Of a stretch of 64,000 nucleotides of DNA, positions 7,856-16,537 are shown piece by piece (within the stretch, counting starts at the first letter, position 1; every line of letters begins with the position of its first letter). A program made the position numbers and the translations under genes. Below the pieces are notes generated by a model. The model was not told where the DNA came from, did no database searches, and worked only from the letters and a program-made list of their open reading frames with translations. Source of the stretch: Bradyrhizobium iriomotense (GTDB lineage Bacteria > Pseudomonadota > Alphaproteobacteria > Rhizobiales > Xanthobacteraceae); contig NZ_BSOW01000034.1 of NCBI RefSeq assembly GCF_030160715.1, forward strand, positions 31,284 through 95,283, written 5' to 3'.

Positions 7856-8446
7856 TTAGTACGGCGGCGGCTTGCGCGCGCGCTGTGCCTTGGCAGCCTC
7901 AACCCACCAGCTGAGATCGTCGGCAAAGCGCGGGAACGAGCGTTCCAGAGCCTTGCCGCCCTCGCCCGTCGGCTCGCCCTCGGCCGACAGCGTCTGCGCG
8001 ATCGGACCGACCGCGATCGTGCTCGAGATCACCACCATCCCCATTTCCGACAGCGTGCCGTGCCAGGCGGTTGCGGCGCGTGCGCCGGAGAAGCGACCGG
8101 CCGAGTAGCTGACGATTGCGGCCGGGCGCCAGAACCATTCCTCGAGAAAATGGTCGGTGAGGTTCTTCAATCCCGGCTGAACACCCCAATTGTATTCGCC
8201 GGTGACGAACACGAAACCGTCGGCATCGCGGATCTGCGCGGCCAACGTCTCCAGGACCTCTGGCGCCTGGCCTTTGGGATGTTCCTTGTACATGCGGTCG
8301 AGCATGGGAAGGCCAACCGCCTTGGCGTCAATGAAAGTCACGTCGTCGCCGCGGCTCCGCAGGCCGTTAACGACGAAATGCGCCAGGCGAATGCCCATGC
8401 GGTCGGAGCGGTAGGAGCCGTAGAGGACGAGGATGCGATTGCCCAT
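7856..8446 (-). CDS. NAD(P)H-dependent FMN reductase family protein
   Basis: A 196-residue flavodoxin-fold protein of the NADPH-dependent FMN reductase family. The flavin-phosphate loop is GSYRSDRMGIRLA near the N-terminus. The isoalloxazine-contacting segment is GEYNWGVQPGLKNLTD, with the conserved EYN and LKN elements. It is cytoplasmic, uses FMN and probably reduces quinones, azo compounds or free flavin. It converges with the TetR gene across a degenerate repeat and is not obviously part of an operon. Start ATG at 8446. Confidence 0.88.
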   Translation of the reverse strand: MGNRILVLYGSYRSDRMGIRLAHFVVNGLRSRGDDVTFIDAKAVGLPMLDRMYKEHPKGQAPEVLETLAAQIRDADGFVFVTGEYNWGVQPGLKNLTDHFLEEWFWRPAAIVSYSAGRFSGARAATAWHGTLSEMGMVVISSTIAVGPIAQTLSAEGEPTGEGGKALERSFPRFADDLSWWVEAAKAQRARKPPPY

Positions 8447-8507
8447 GATGCGCGCACCCTAGCATGAAGGGTCATGCCGACCTATTCACGAAAGTCGCGA
8501 CGAAAGG

Positions 8508-9449
8508 TCAGGCCTTTCGGGCGCGCTCCAGCGTCTGCGACGGCGTTTCGCCGAACTGATGCCGATAACTTTTCGAGAAGTCGCTGAGGTGCCAGAAGCC
8601 GAAGGCAAGCGCCGCCGCCTTGACGCTCTCGGGCCCGGCCAGCAATCGCTTGCGAACGAGCCACAGCCGCCGCAGGCGCAGATAGCGATGCAGGCTCATG
8701 CCGCGATAGCGCTGGACCGCGTCATGCATGCTGCGCACGGACAGGCCGAGCTTCCTGGCCAACTCCTCGCTGTAGATGGGCTGCGCGAGATCGTCCATGA
8801 GCAGCGCGCGGATGTCCTGGAACGTCCTGAAATGCTGCTCGTTGTTGGCTCGCGCGGTCCAGCGCGCAGGCAATATGCCTTCGAACGCCGCGTCGATCCC
8901 GGCAAGGAGGGATTCTCTCATCGCCGATGCCTTCATCGGCCATTCGACGGCATCGACGGGTTCCGAGGCAGCCGTTATCACCTCACTGATCAGCCTGCGC
9001 AGCCAGCTCAGCGCCAGCGCGCTCGTTTCATAAATCCGGAAATTCGCTCTCGTCTCCGGCCAGCCGCGCCCGCTCACCTCCGGCGTGAACATCACCGAGG
9101 CGAATTGCCGCTCCACCTCCTCGACGGTGTTGTAGGCAGCGCCACCGCCGCCGATGACGATGGCCGTCCGATCCCGCTGCGCCCCGTTGAAACGGATGGG
9201 AACCTCGTGGTCGTCCATTGTGAAGCCGACCGCAGTGCAGTTCTTCACGAGCTGCGCATCCACGATACGTGGAAAGGACTTCGTGAAATTGACGTCGCAG
9301 CCCGGCAGATTCAGGATGGTCTGCTCGGCCGCGATCTTCCGCACGAGCGGCGTGAATTCCAAGTCCAGTGTTCGTATCGAACTGCGGAACTCATCAACGT
9401 CGCTGAATCGAAATATCTTTGGCCCCAACGTCGGCGCCCCAAATGTCAT
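8508..9449 (-). CDS. AraC-family transcriptional regulator
   Basis: A 313-residue regulator. Residues about 1-200 form an AraC-binding-like sensor domain (the type with FTPEVSGRGW). Residues 215-313 contain the two AraC helix-turn-helix motifs: YSEELARKLGLSVRSMHDAVQRY and VKAAALAFGFWHLSDFSKSYRHQFGETPSQTL. The HTH block is complete with the family signature GFWHLSDFSKSYR. Its start (9449) faces an AT-richer 278-base gap containing palindromes. The regulated gene is not evident, because the divergent DUF2336 operon is a signalling cassette. Confidence 0.92.
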   Translation of the reverse strand: MTFGAPTLGPKIFRFSDVDEFRSSIRTLDLEFTPLVRKIAAEQTILNLPGCDVNFTKSFPRIVDAQLVKNCTAVGFTMDDHEVPIRFNGAQRDRTAIVIGGGGAAYNTVEEVERQFASVMFTPEVSGRGWPETRANFRIYETSALALSWLRRLISEVITAASEPVDAVEWPMKASAMRESLLAGIDAAFEGILPARWTARANNEQHFRTFQDIRALLMDDLAQPIYSEELARKLGLSVRSMHDAVQRYRGMSLHRYLRLRRLWLVRKRLLAGPESVKAAALAFGFWHLSDFSKSYRHQFGETPSQTLERARKA

Positions 9450-9604
9450 TCATCGCGAATCAAGAAAGCAATTCCACAACCGTCACCCGATTTGGTCACG
9501 CGCTCAATCGTATCTTGGGTTCTGCCTGGCGCGCTTGCCTGCGCGCAAAAAAACCCACACCGAGAGACAATCTCGCGGGCGAGTTTGCCGAATTTCGATA
9601 TCGA

Positions 9605-9636
9605 TTCAAATTGAAATAACGGTGCGATAGCACCGT
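9605..9636. promoter_or_regulatory. Palindromes in the AraC/DUF2336 intergenic region
   Basis: A hairpin with perfect 7-bp arms ACGGTGC (9619-9625) and GCACCGT (9630-9636) around GATA follows a small palindrome TTCAAATTGAA (9605-9615). This gap is clearly AT-richer than its neighbours. No T-run follows, so an operator is more likely than a terminator, but no regulator can be assigned. Confidence 0.35.
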
Positions 9637-9727
9637 CGCGTCCCTTCACTATAACGCATGTTTAACAACTTTGGCGCGCAATTGAGCCCGTAGAAACACT
9701 GTCGTTTTTTAGCGGACCAGGCCCGCC

Positions 9728-10867
9728 ATGAATGCCATTTTGCCTGCGGATATTGTTGCCGAGCTCGAGAGCGCCATTGCAGGTTGCGCCTACGAGCGTC
9801 GTGTCCGCATGCTCCGTCAAACAACCGACCTGCTCGTTGCAGGTCGCGATCGTCTTCAGGAGCCGGAGATCAGTGCGCTGGACGAGGTCCTGCTTCGCAT
9901 TGCGGAACGCATCGAGCCGAAGGCGCTCACGCAGCTCAGCACTGCGCTGGTCGAACTAAGCTTGGCCCCGAGGGAAACGTCGCGCCGTCTTGCCTTCCAT
10001 GATGACCCCATGGTTGCGGGCCCGCTCCTTCTCAAATCGCGCACCATTTCGGCGAGCGACCTGGAGGCGATCGCGACATCACGCGGCGAGCAGCATCTGC
10101 TGGCGATCGCCGGAAGGAGCCCGCTTGATCCGGCCCTGACGGGGATCCTGCTCAAGCGTGGCGGCAAGAATGTCGGTCGCGCACTCGTGAGCAATCCGGG
10201 CGCCACGTTTTCCGAGGCGGGCTATGCCATGCTGATCGCCAGGGCCGAACATGACGGCGAGATCGCAAGGGCGCTGGCATTCCGGCCCGACACGCCCGAC
10301 AAGGTTGTTCGCGGGCTCTTCCCCAGGCTGAAACCCGATGCCAGAGCCTCCATACTTGATGCCGCCGCCCCCGCCTTGCGCGAGCGGATCGAGACCGTGC
10401 TGTCTCCGACGCCAGCTGCGGCACGGCCGAAGCTGCCGTCATCCATCGACTATTCGGAAGCGCGGCTCTCCGTCGTTGCGCTCAACCGCGTCGGCAAGCT
10501 CAACGATTCAACCATCAACCGTTTCGCCGTTCGCGGCGAGGCGGCCAATCTGATCGCCTCACTCTCGGTGCTGTCGGGTGCGCCGATCGACGTGATTGAA
10601 AAAATCATCGCAGACGAGGATTGCGAAGCACTGGTCATGGCTTGCCGCGCCTCCCGCCTGAACTGGCAGACCACGCTCGCCATTCTCTGCAATCGCGGCG
10701 GCCCGCGCCTTTCCTACCAACAGCGCGAGCGCGCCCAAAAGCTGTTCGACGAGCTCTATCTTTCGACAAGCCAATGGACGGTGCGCTGGGGCGAAATGGC
10801 CGCGAGCGCCGGCGCCGCTACCGCGGACAATAACAACAACCGTGTGAAATCGGGAGCCAACCGATGA
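9728..10867 (+). CDS. DUF2336 domain protein
   Basis: A 379-residue, largely alpha-helical protein of the DUF2336 family, typical of alphaproteobacteria. Characteristic elements are the N-terminal RRVRMLRQTTDLL helix and HEAT-like helical repeats such as RRLAFHDDPMVAGPLLLKS and GRALVSNPGATFSEAGYAML. The later part contains LIASLSVLSGAPIDVIEKII. No catalytic motif is visible. Its stop overlaps the PilZ start by 4 bases (ATGA), so translation is probably coupled, and an HD-GYP gene follows. This context suggests a helical adaptor in c-di-GMP signalling. That role is inferred only from the neighbours. Confidence 0.85.
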   Translation: MNAILPADIVAELESAIAGCAYERRVRMLRQTTDLLVAGRDRLQEPEISALDEVLLRIAERIEPKALTQLSTALVELSLAPRETSRRLAFHDDPMVAGPLLLKSRTISASDLEAIATSRGEQHLLAIAGRSPLDPALTGILLKRGGKNVGRALVSNPGATFSEAGYAMLIARAEHDGEIARALAFRPDTPDKVVRGLFPRLKPDARASILDAAAPALRERIETVLSPTPAAARPKLPSSIDYSEARLSVVALNRVGKLNDSTINRFAVRGEAANLIASLSVLSGAPIDVIEKIIADEDCEALVMACRASRLNWQTTLAILCNRGGPRLSYQQRERAQKLFDELYLSTSQWTVRWGEMAASAGAATADNNNNRVKSGANR

Positions 10868-11196
10868 AATTCGATGGTCGCAAAGCACACCGCGTTCGGA
10901 TGGATCACAAGCAGCCCGTCAATCTGATGGGGGCCGACGGCACCTGGCGCCGCTCCTGCGTGCTGCTTGATGTTTCGGACAGCGGCGCCAAGATCGAGGT
11001 CGAAGGCACCCTCGACGTGCTGCAAGCGAGGGAATTCTTCATGCTGCTGTCCTCGACGGGCCTCGCCTACCGCCGCTGCGAACTGGTCTGGATCGACGGA
11101 ACCATGGCGGGGATCCACTTCATCAAGACGGGAAGCAAGAAAGGACCAGCGAAGGCCGACAACGAACAGGCGACGCAGAAGACCACGGGCAAGTAG
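10864..11196 (+). CDS. PilZ domain protein, predicted c-di-GMP receptor
   Basis: A 110-residue single-domain PilZ protein. Both ligand motifs are visible: RKAHR (RxxxR, Arg6 to Arg10) near the N-terminus and DVSDSGAKIEV, the (D/N)xSxxG element. A later beta strand RRCELVWIDGTMAGIHF is typical of the family. The start overlaps the DUF2336 stop by 4 bases. The C-terminal 20 residues are Lys/Thr-rich and probably disordered. With both motifs present, c-di-GMP binding is likely. The HD-GYP gene 21 bases downstream would provide the matching phosphodiesterase. Confidence 0.9.
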   Translation: MKFDGRKAHRVRMDHKQPVNLMGADGTWRRSCVLLDVSDSGAKIEVEGTLDVLQAREFFMLLSSTGLAYRRCELVWIDGTMAGIHFIKTGSKKGPAKADNEQATQKTTGK

Positions 11197-11217
11197 CCGT
11201 CGCCGAAAGTCACAGTC

Positions 11218-12336
11218 GTGCCAGGTACCCGCCTCGTCGTGCCAGTCAAAGCGGAAAGCAGCGCCCCGGAGCCCCGGGCGGCTTCCTCATTCGTGCATGT
11301 GCTGGCCGACAGTTCCGACAAGCTGTCCGGGGTTTGCTCGATCGTCGAACGGAAATTCGCCGTGGCGGGCGAACGGCTCGATGCCGAGGCACGGCTGCCG
11401 CACTCGCCGCTTGCGGTCGTCGTGCGGGCGGACCTTCGCGACGTCGACAACATCGCTGCGCTGAAGAAACGGGCTGCGCGGCTGGCCAAGGCGAGCAAAC
11501 GCATCTTCCTGGTCGAGCCGCCTACGCACGTTTGCATCTCGCAGGCATACGCCCTCGGCGCCACGCACGTCCTGCCGGGCGTGCCCAATCAGACCAAGCT
11601 CCTGGCGGCTCTATTCGGGTCGCCAAACCCGGATGCCACATCCGCCGATGGCCAATCGCAACCGGACGATGCCGTCGAGGCGGCCGCGACCGCCATCGGC
11701 GCGATGTTCAGCTCGGTCATGCTCGGCGAGACCATCGACGTCGATGGAACGAAGGAGGCCGGCAGCAAGATCGCCAACCGCATCGCCGAGCACGGCCTGT
11801 CGGAATGGCTCACGACTGTGCGGCGCCATCACGAGGGAACCTACCAGCATTGCCTGCTCGTCACCGGCATCGCCATTGATTTCGGGCTGAGTCTTGGCGT
11901 CCGGAAAGATGACCTCGAACGGCTGTACTCCGCGGCCATGTTTCACGACATTGGCAAGGCGAAGATTCCGCTGACGATCCTCGACAAGCCGGGGCGCCTC
12001 GACGCCAATGAGCGCACGCTGATCGAGACCCATCCGGTCGCCGGATACGAGGTTCTGAAGGATTATGCCAACATCTCGCCCGAGATCCTCGATGCGGTAC
12101 GTCATCACCACGAATATCTCGACGGCAGCGGATATCCGGACGCGCTTTGCGCCGACAGCATCACGGATGTCGTTCGAATTCTCACCATCTCCGACATCTT
12201 CGCGGCGCTGATCGAGCACCGGTCGTACAGACCGACCATGCCGCGCGAAGAGGCCTACGGCATTCTCCTGGGAATGCAGGGCAAGCTGGAAAAGGCGCTG
12301 GTCGCCTCATTCAAGCAGGTCGCGCTGACCCGCTGA
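11218..12336 (+). CDS. HD-GYP domain phosphodiesterase with degenerate receiver-like N-terminus
   Basis: A 372-residue protein starting at GTG 11218. Residues 25-135 look like a degenerate response-regulator receiver (SSFVHVLADSS, PLAVVVRAD, KRIFLVEPPTH), and no clear phospho-acceptor Asp is placed as expected. Residues 200-372 form the HD-GYP domain: His-Asp at 243-244 in MFHDIGKAKIP, THPVAGYEVL, and the complete signature HHEYLDGSGYP at 297-307. HD-GYP enzymes hydrolyse c-di-GMP or related dinucleotides using two or three metals. Third gene of the DUF2336-PilZ-HD-GYP cassette, with a 21-base spacer. Confidence 0.9.
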   Translation: MPGTRLVVPVKAESSAPEPRAASSFVHVLADSSDKLSGVCSIVERKFAVAGERLDAEARLPHSPLAVVVRADLRDVDNIAALKKRAARLAKASKRIFLVEPPTHVCISQAYALGATHVLPGVPNQTKLLAALFGSPNPDATSADGQSQPDDAVEAAATAIGAMFSSVMLGETIDVDGTKEAGSKIANRIAEHGLSEWLTTVRRHHEGTYQHCLLVTGIAIDFGLSLGVRKDDLERLYSAAMFHDIGKAKIPLTILDKPGRLDANERTLIETHPVAGYEVLKDYANISPEILDAVRHHHEYLDGSGYPDALCADSITDVVRILTISDIFAALIEHRSYRPTMPREEAYGILLGMQGKLEKALVASFKQVALTR

Positions 12337-12380
12337 TCGCGCATCGGCGCTTTCAACGCGCCGACCTCAAAGCGTCGGCC

Positions 12381-12584
12381 TTAGTGCGTCGCGCGGTATT
12401 TGGCGCGGCGCGGGATCGACGGGCACGCCAATCCCTCTGCCAACCGTTTCATGTCATCGCGCTTGCCGCTGCTGATCAGCCGGCCAAATTCCTCGGGGGT
12501 GAAGGGGAGACTTGGATCATCATCAACCGGATACCGCACTCGCGGCCCGAACAACCATCGCACCAGGCTAGCCAGCCGCCGCAT
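12381..12584 (-). CDS. Small hypothetical protein
   Basis: A 67-residue frame starting MRRLASLVRWLFGPRV at the ATG at 12584, preceded by GAGGGA at good spacing. A short amphipathic N-terminal helix is followed by a soluble part with LPFTPEEFGRLISSGKRDDMKR. No family is recognised. It lies between the HD-GYP gene (convergent) and the nitroreductase gene. The ribosome-binding site and sensible composition argue that it is real, but evidence is limited. Confidence 0.45.
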   Translation of the reverse strand: MRRLASLVRWLFGPRVRYPVDDDPSLPFTPEEFGRLISSGKRDDMKRLAEGLACPSIPRRAKYRATH

Positions 12585-12740
12585 GTCGATTCCCTCGCGC
12601 CAGCAACAAACCTTTCACCGCGCTTATTGTTCCTCCTGACGAGTCGAGATTGCAAGAGCCGGTTGGGAGTCCGCACCAAATATTTCGGCAGAAGATTTTT
12701 CTCCGAGCAAGCGGCAATGCGCGTCCGGAGTGCACGAGCT

Positions 12741-13418
12741 TCAGTCGGCAAATCCGACGAAGCGTACGAACTCGCTGTTCTCCTCCCGATCGGACCGCAC
12801 GGCATTGGCGGCAAACGTGTCATCCGGATATCCCATCGCGACGCAGGTCATGATGACCTCGTCGTCGGGGATGTCGGCTACCTCGCGCACGATGTCGGAG
12901 CGCATGATGCCCTGCCCGTTGATGACAGAACCGAGACCGCGATCCCATGCCGCAAGCACGATGCCGTAGCAGAGCGCGCCGAGATCGAAATGGCAGACTG
13001 CGCCGGGATCGAGCACGCGGTCATAGGTGAGCACCAGCGAGACCGGCGCATCGAACTGGCGGAAGCCGCGCAGCACCCAATCCTGCCGCATCGGCTTGTC
13101 GTCGCGCGCGATCCCCATCGCGCCGAATAATTTCTTGGCGATGTCGACCTGCCGCGTGCGATGAATGCCCTGATACTCGCCATGGCTGACGATGTCGCGC
13201 TTGACCTTGGCGCCGGCGACCATCTCTTGCATGTTGCGTCGGCGTACCTGTTCGAGCGGCGCGCCGGTGAGCACATGAACGTGCCAGGGCTGGGTGTTCA
13301 TCGAGGACGGCGCGCGCTTGGCCACATCGATGATCGCCTCGATCACTGCACGCGGCACCGGGTCCTGCTTGAAACCGCGCACGCTGCGACGGGACTGCAC
13401 CAGCGTTTCGAAATCCAC
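12741..13418 (-). CDS. Nitroreductase family protein
   Basis: A 225-residue FMN-dependent nitroreductase-fold protein. The start is GTG at 13418, preceded by a GGGGGAAC sequence. Family landmarks: RRSVRGFKQDPVP (FMN phosphate contact), AKRAPSSMNTQPWHVHVLTG, the central DLGALCYGIVLAAWDRGLGSV, and AMGYPDD near the C-terminus. Such enzymes reduce nitroaromatics, quinones or enones with NAD(P)H. The natural substrate cannot be deduced. It is divergent from the alpha/beta-hydrolase gene downstream, with about 140 bases between starts. Confidence 0.9.
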   Translation of the reverse strand: MDFETLVQSRRSVRGFKQDPVPRAVIEAIIDVAKRAPSSMNTQPWHVHVLTGAPLEQVRRRNMQEMVAGAKVKRDIVSHGEYQGIHRTRQVDIAKKLFGAMGIARDDKPMRQDWVLRGFRQFDAPVSLVLTYDRVLDPGAVCHFDLGALCYGIVLAAWDRGLGSVINGQGIMRSDIVREVADIPDDEVIMTCVAMGYPDDTFAANAVRSDREENSEFVRFVGFAD

Positions 13419-13559
13419 CTGTTCCCCCTGCCTCTCCTGCTTTCCGCGCCACGCAATTCGGCATGACGCGGCCGCATGTTGCCCACGCGGCGGTCGAAAC
13501 CTATGCTAGCGCGCAAGCAAAACCAAGAACCCTCGCAAGAACCCTCGAAAGACCCGCCG

Positions 13560-14522
13560 ATGGCCGCACCGCTCGATCCCGTCATTGCCCAGATCATCCC
13601 GACGCTGCCGCTGCGCGATCCCGCGACGATGACACCGCAAAGCGCCCGCGAGTCCCTGCGTGCACTCGCTGCCGCGCGCGCCGCCGTGCCGCCGCCGCCC
13701 GTGGACGAGGTCCGTGATATCGAGGTGAAGGGCGGCGCCGGAGCGCTCGCTGCGCGCGTTTATCGCGTCGGCTCGGCCCCATCGCCGACGGTCATCTTCT
13801 TCCACGGCGGCGGCTGGGTTGCAGGCGATCTCGACACTCACGACCGGCAGGCGCGATTCCTCGCGATCGAGACCGGCGCGGTCGTGATCTCCATCGATTA
13901 TCGACGCCCCCCGGAGACGCGCTTTCCCGGCGCATTCGAGGATGCGTTTGCCTCAGCACGTGACGTGTTTGACCGCATCGCGGAATTTGGCTGCGACTTG
14001 AAGCGCGTCGGCGTCGCCGGTGATAGCGCCGGCGGCAATCTCGCAGCAGCCACCGCAATTGCCTGCCGCGACGCAGGCATCGGACTCGCCGGACAGTTGT
14101 TGGTCTATCCCGCGACCGACGCGGTCGGCAATTATGCTGATACGACCGAGAACGCGCGCTTTCCCTCGCGCGCCGAAAACGCGGAGGGCTATTTCCTGTC
14201 GCGCGCAGTGATGGAATGGTTCGCCGCCCATTATCTCGCCGAGCCCGGCCACGCGCAGGACTGGCGCGTCTCGCCGCTGCGAGCCAAATCACTCGCCGGT
14301 GTCGCGCCGGCCGTGGTTACGACCGCCTGGTTCGATCCGCTGCGCGACGAGGGCGCGGCCTATGCGCGGGCCCTCGAAGCCGCCGGCGTGCCCGTCAGGC
14401 ACCACGAGGGCGCCGGCCTGATCCACGGCTATTTCAGCATGGGGGAAGCCTCCGAGACCGCGCGCCTCGAGGCACAGCGCGCGCGTGCCGATTTCAAGGC
14501 ATTGCTCGCTCGCGGTGCGTGA
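13560..14522 (+). CDS. Alpha/beta-hydrolase of the hormone-sensitive-lipase type
   Basis: A 320-residue esterase from the ATG at 13560 (MAAPLDPVIAQ). The oxyanion motif is FFHGGGW and the nucleophile elbow is GDSAGGN. The later GLIHGYF carries the likely catalytic His, and TAWFDPLRDEG carries the Asp. The frame is open to 13476 and 13503, but the extension (QNQEPSQEPSKDPP) comes from a 12-bp direct repeat at 13523-13546 and is not family-like, so I use the later start; this is uncertain. It probably hydrolyses short acyl esters in the cytoplasm. No operon partner is evident. Confidence 0.87.
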   Translation: MAAPLDPVIAQIIPTLPLRDPATMTPQSARESLRALAAARAAVPPPPVDEVRDIEVKGGAGALAARVYRVGSAPSPTVIFFHGGGWVAGDLDTHDRQARFLAIETGAVVISIDYRRPPETRFPGAFEDAFASARDVFDRIAEFGCDLKRVGVAGDSAGGNLAAATAIACRDAGIGLAGQLLVYPATDAVGNYADTTENARFPSRAENAEGYFLSRAVMEWFAAHYLAEPGHAQDWRVSPLRAKSLAGVAPAVVTTAWFDPLRDEGAAYARALEAAGVPVRHHEGAGLIHGYFSMGEASETARLEAQRARADFKALLARGA

Positions 14523-14529
14523 AGCGCGG

Positions 14530-14988
14530 CTAGCTGCGCCGCGCCCGCTGCGCAGCCGTGTGGCCCCAGGCCTCGTCCCAGTCCTGGCCGCTGGCATCGA
14601 CCACCCGGCCGTCGGCTTCGAAGAACCTGTTGGGCACCTGGAATATCGCAAGGATCAGCGCGCCCTCCGGGCACCAGGCGGCGTGACGGCTGCCGGCTTC
14701 GCGCCAGATAAACTCGCCGGCCCCGCACGCGATGCCCTTGGCGGGCCCCTCCTTGTCGACGAGCGCGCCTTCGATCACGTAGCTCTGCTCGATGCCGACA
14801 TGCTCGTGATCGGGCAGCACCGCCCCCGGCGCAAACCGCATCAGGGCCGTCATCAGTCCCGTGCTGCGATCGAACAGCAATGTCTTGGCCTCGCAGCCCG
14901 GAAAGCGCGTTTTCTGCCAGTCCATGATCTCGGGTTGAACCAGGTGGGAATGCCGGTCGGCGGTTTGCGGGCCTGTCGGGGCGTCCAT
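14530..14988 (-). CDS. Cupin-domain (ChrR-like) protein
   Basis: A 152-residue single cupin. The metal-binding cupin motif 1 is visible as PDHEHVGIEQSYVIEGAL (two His and one Glu), and motif 2 includes GEFIWREAGSRHAAWCPEG with a further His. The arrangement resembles the C-terminal cupin of ChrR anti-sigma factors, but there is no zinc-binding anti-sigma domain and no sigma factor nearby. It is therefore probably a stand-alone metal-binding enzyme or sensor. It is convergent with the esterase gene, its stop 8 bases away. Confidence 0.8.
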   Translation of the reverse strand: MDAPTGPQTADRHSHLVQPEIMDWQKTRFPGCEAKTLLFDRSTGLMTALMRFAPGAVLPDHEHVGIEQSYVIEGALVDKEGPAKGIACGAGEFIWREAGSRHAAWCPEGALILAIFQVPNRFFEADGRVVDASGQDWDEAWGHTAAQRARRS

Positions 14989-15126
14989 CGCAATGCTCCG
15001 TTCCTGCTGGATTATGAACGAGGCTAACAGGTTTGCGGCAACCGGTCAGCGCGCGGTGCAACAAGCGGAGTTGCATCTTCGTCTCCGCGGGTGTCTTCTG
15101 CCGGCAGACCAGCGCTTCCGACGAGC

Positions 15127-16005
15127 ATGCCAGCCCATTTCACCCGTATTGTCTTGGCCGCGATCACCTCGATATGGCTGATCTCCGATGCGGCAGCCGC
15201 AGCAGAGACGGTCTATTTCCGCAGCGCCGACGGCCGCACGCAGCTCGTCGGCTATTTGTTCCGGCCGCCGAAGGCGGGTCCCGCTCCCGCCATCGTGCTG
15301 CTGCACGGCCGCGGCGGGCCCTATTCCAGCAACGTCAACGCGGACTGCACCGTCGTGGGCCCCAAGGTCTCCTCGCCCTGCAACGCCACGACCCTGTCGA
15401 AACGGCACGCGATGTGGGGCGAGTACTGGGCAGCGCGCGGCTATCTCGCGCTATTGCCGGACAGTTTTGGGCCGCGCGGCAAGGCGTACGGTTTCGGCCG
15501 CTTCACCCATGACGATCCCGACCGCGACGACGTCAATGAGAAGACCGTGCGCCCGCTCGATGCCGAGGGGGCGCTTGCCTATTTGCGCAGCCGCGGCGAT
15601 GTGATCGGCAACCAGATATTCCTCCAGGGCTGGTCGAACGGCGGCAGCACCGCGCTAAACGTGATGATCCGCCAAGGCGCAAACCTGGCAACCGGCTTTC
15701 GCGGCGCACTCGCGTTCTATCCGGGGTGCGGGCCGAAGGCGCTGTTGCAGCCGACGATCTCGACGACCGCGCCGATCGCCATGTTCCTGGGCGCCAATGA
15801 TGAGGAGGTGTCGCCCGCATTCTGCCAGCAGGCCGCCGACCGGGCGCGCCAGGCCGGCACCAAGGTCGACGTCACGGTCTATCCCGGCGCGACCCATGAT
15901 TTCGACGATCCCCTGCCGCGACATCAGTCGGTCGCCGCGAACCAGGCGGCGTTGAACGACGTGCAGGCCAAGGCGATTGCTACGGTTGCCCGCTGGAAAA
16001 ATTGA
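15127..16005 (+). CDS. Exported dienelactone-hydrolase family protein
   Basis: A 292-residue protein from the ATG at 15127. The product begins MPAHFTRIVLAAITSIWLIS and carries a signal peptide ending near DAAAA. The alpha/beta-hydrolase core has VLLHGRGGPYSS (oxyanion region), GWSNGG (nucleophile Ser) and YPGATHDFDDP (catalytic His). A Cys-containing insertion (NADCTVVGP, SSPCNAT) may form a disulphide in the periplasm. Classical dienelactone hydrolases use Cys as nucleophile, whereas this one has Ser, so it is a general esterase or peptidase-like relative. Confidence 0.84.
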   Translation: MPAHFTRIVLAAITSIWLISDAAAAAETVYFRSADGRTQLVGYLFRPPKAGPAPAIVLLHGRGGPYSSNVNADCTVVGPKVSSPCNATTLSKRHAMWGEYWAARGYLALLPDSFGPRGKAYGFGRFTHDDPDRDDVNEKTVRPLDAEGALAYLRSRGDVIGNQIFLQGWSNGGSTALNVMIRQGANLATGFRGALAFYPGCGPKALLQPTISTTAPIAMFLGANDEEVSPAFCQQAADRARQAGTKVDVTVYPGATHDFDDPLPRHQSVAANQAALNDVQAKAIATVARWKN

Positions 16006-16092
16006 AGCGATTGCCAGGCCGCGCGCTGATCCTGCTTGATTGCGCCACGATTCGGAGTTCCAATTCCCGAACCATTGTTTAGGGAGACACCC

Positions 16093-16341
16093 ATGATGAA
16101 GCGGATTTTCCTGGCTGCCGTCGTCGCCACCTTCGCAGCCGGTTCGGCCTTCGCGGAAGACACGTGCGCAACCAAAGCGGTCGGCTCGGACGGCAAGCCT
16201 CTAGCGGGTGCCGCCAAGACATCGTTCATGAAGAAGTGCAAGGTGGACACCTGCTCGGCCAAGGCCGTTGGCTCGGACGGCAAGCCGCTCGCCGGTGCCG
16301 CCAAGAACAGCTTCATGAAGAAGTGCGAGACCAGCGCTTAA
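16093..16341 (+). CDS. PsiF-repeat periplasmic protein
   Basis: An 82-residue exported protein with a signal peptide (MMKRIFLAAVVATFAAGSAFA) and two tandem PsiF repeats. Each repeat starts and ends with Cys and contains KAVGSDGKPLAGAAK and SFMKKC. A second ATG lies at 16096; AGGGAG upstream serves either. PsiF of E. coli is induced by phosphate starvation, but its function is unknown. The two repeats are also nearly identical 75-bp DNA units (16165-16239 and 16252-16326). The four repeat cysteines probably form disulphides. Confidence 0.85.
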   Translation: MMKRIFLAAVVATFAAGSAFAEDTCATKAVGSDGKPLAGAAKTSFMKKCKVDTCSAKAVGSDGKPLAGAAKNSFMKKCETSA

Positions 16342-16354
16342 AGCGCGGCGCAAC

Positions 16355-16457
16355 TAAAGCGCGATGAGATTAGGATGAATCATCATCGCGCTTTAGGTTG
16401 TTGTTTGCGCATGATCTTTTCGGAAAACCGTTTCACACTTTTCCGGATCATGCTTTA
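16355..16457. repeat. Dispersed palindromic repeat, copy 1
   Basis: Two hairpins in series. The first has perfect 13-bp arms TAAAGCGCGATGA (16355-16367) and TCATCGCGCTTTA (16383-16395). The second is framed by GCATGATC (16409-16416) and GATCATGC (16446-16453), with CGGAAAA and TTTTCCG inside. It shares sequence with 45355-45484 and 47850-47927. It lies just after the PsiF stop and could act as a transcriptional or mRNA 3' end. Confidence 0.8.
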
Positions 16458-16537
16458 GCTTTCGATCCCGATACGCCCGCTCGCGCGGGCGTATCTTGCT
16501 TTGGAGCGGCTACTCCTTGAAACGTCGTCGAAGGCTC

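Noticed and set aside
12336..12385. Hairpin TCGGCGC...GCGCCGA after the HD-GYP gene
   Set aside because: Stem is short and no T-run follows, so I did not list it as a terminator.
15924..16316. Minus-strand frame with repeated AAPASGLPSEPTAL segment
   Set aside because: The repeat merely mirrors the tandem PsiF repeats of the real plus-strand gene.
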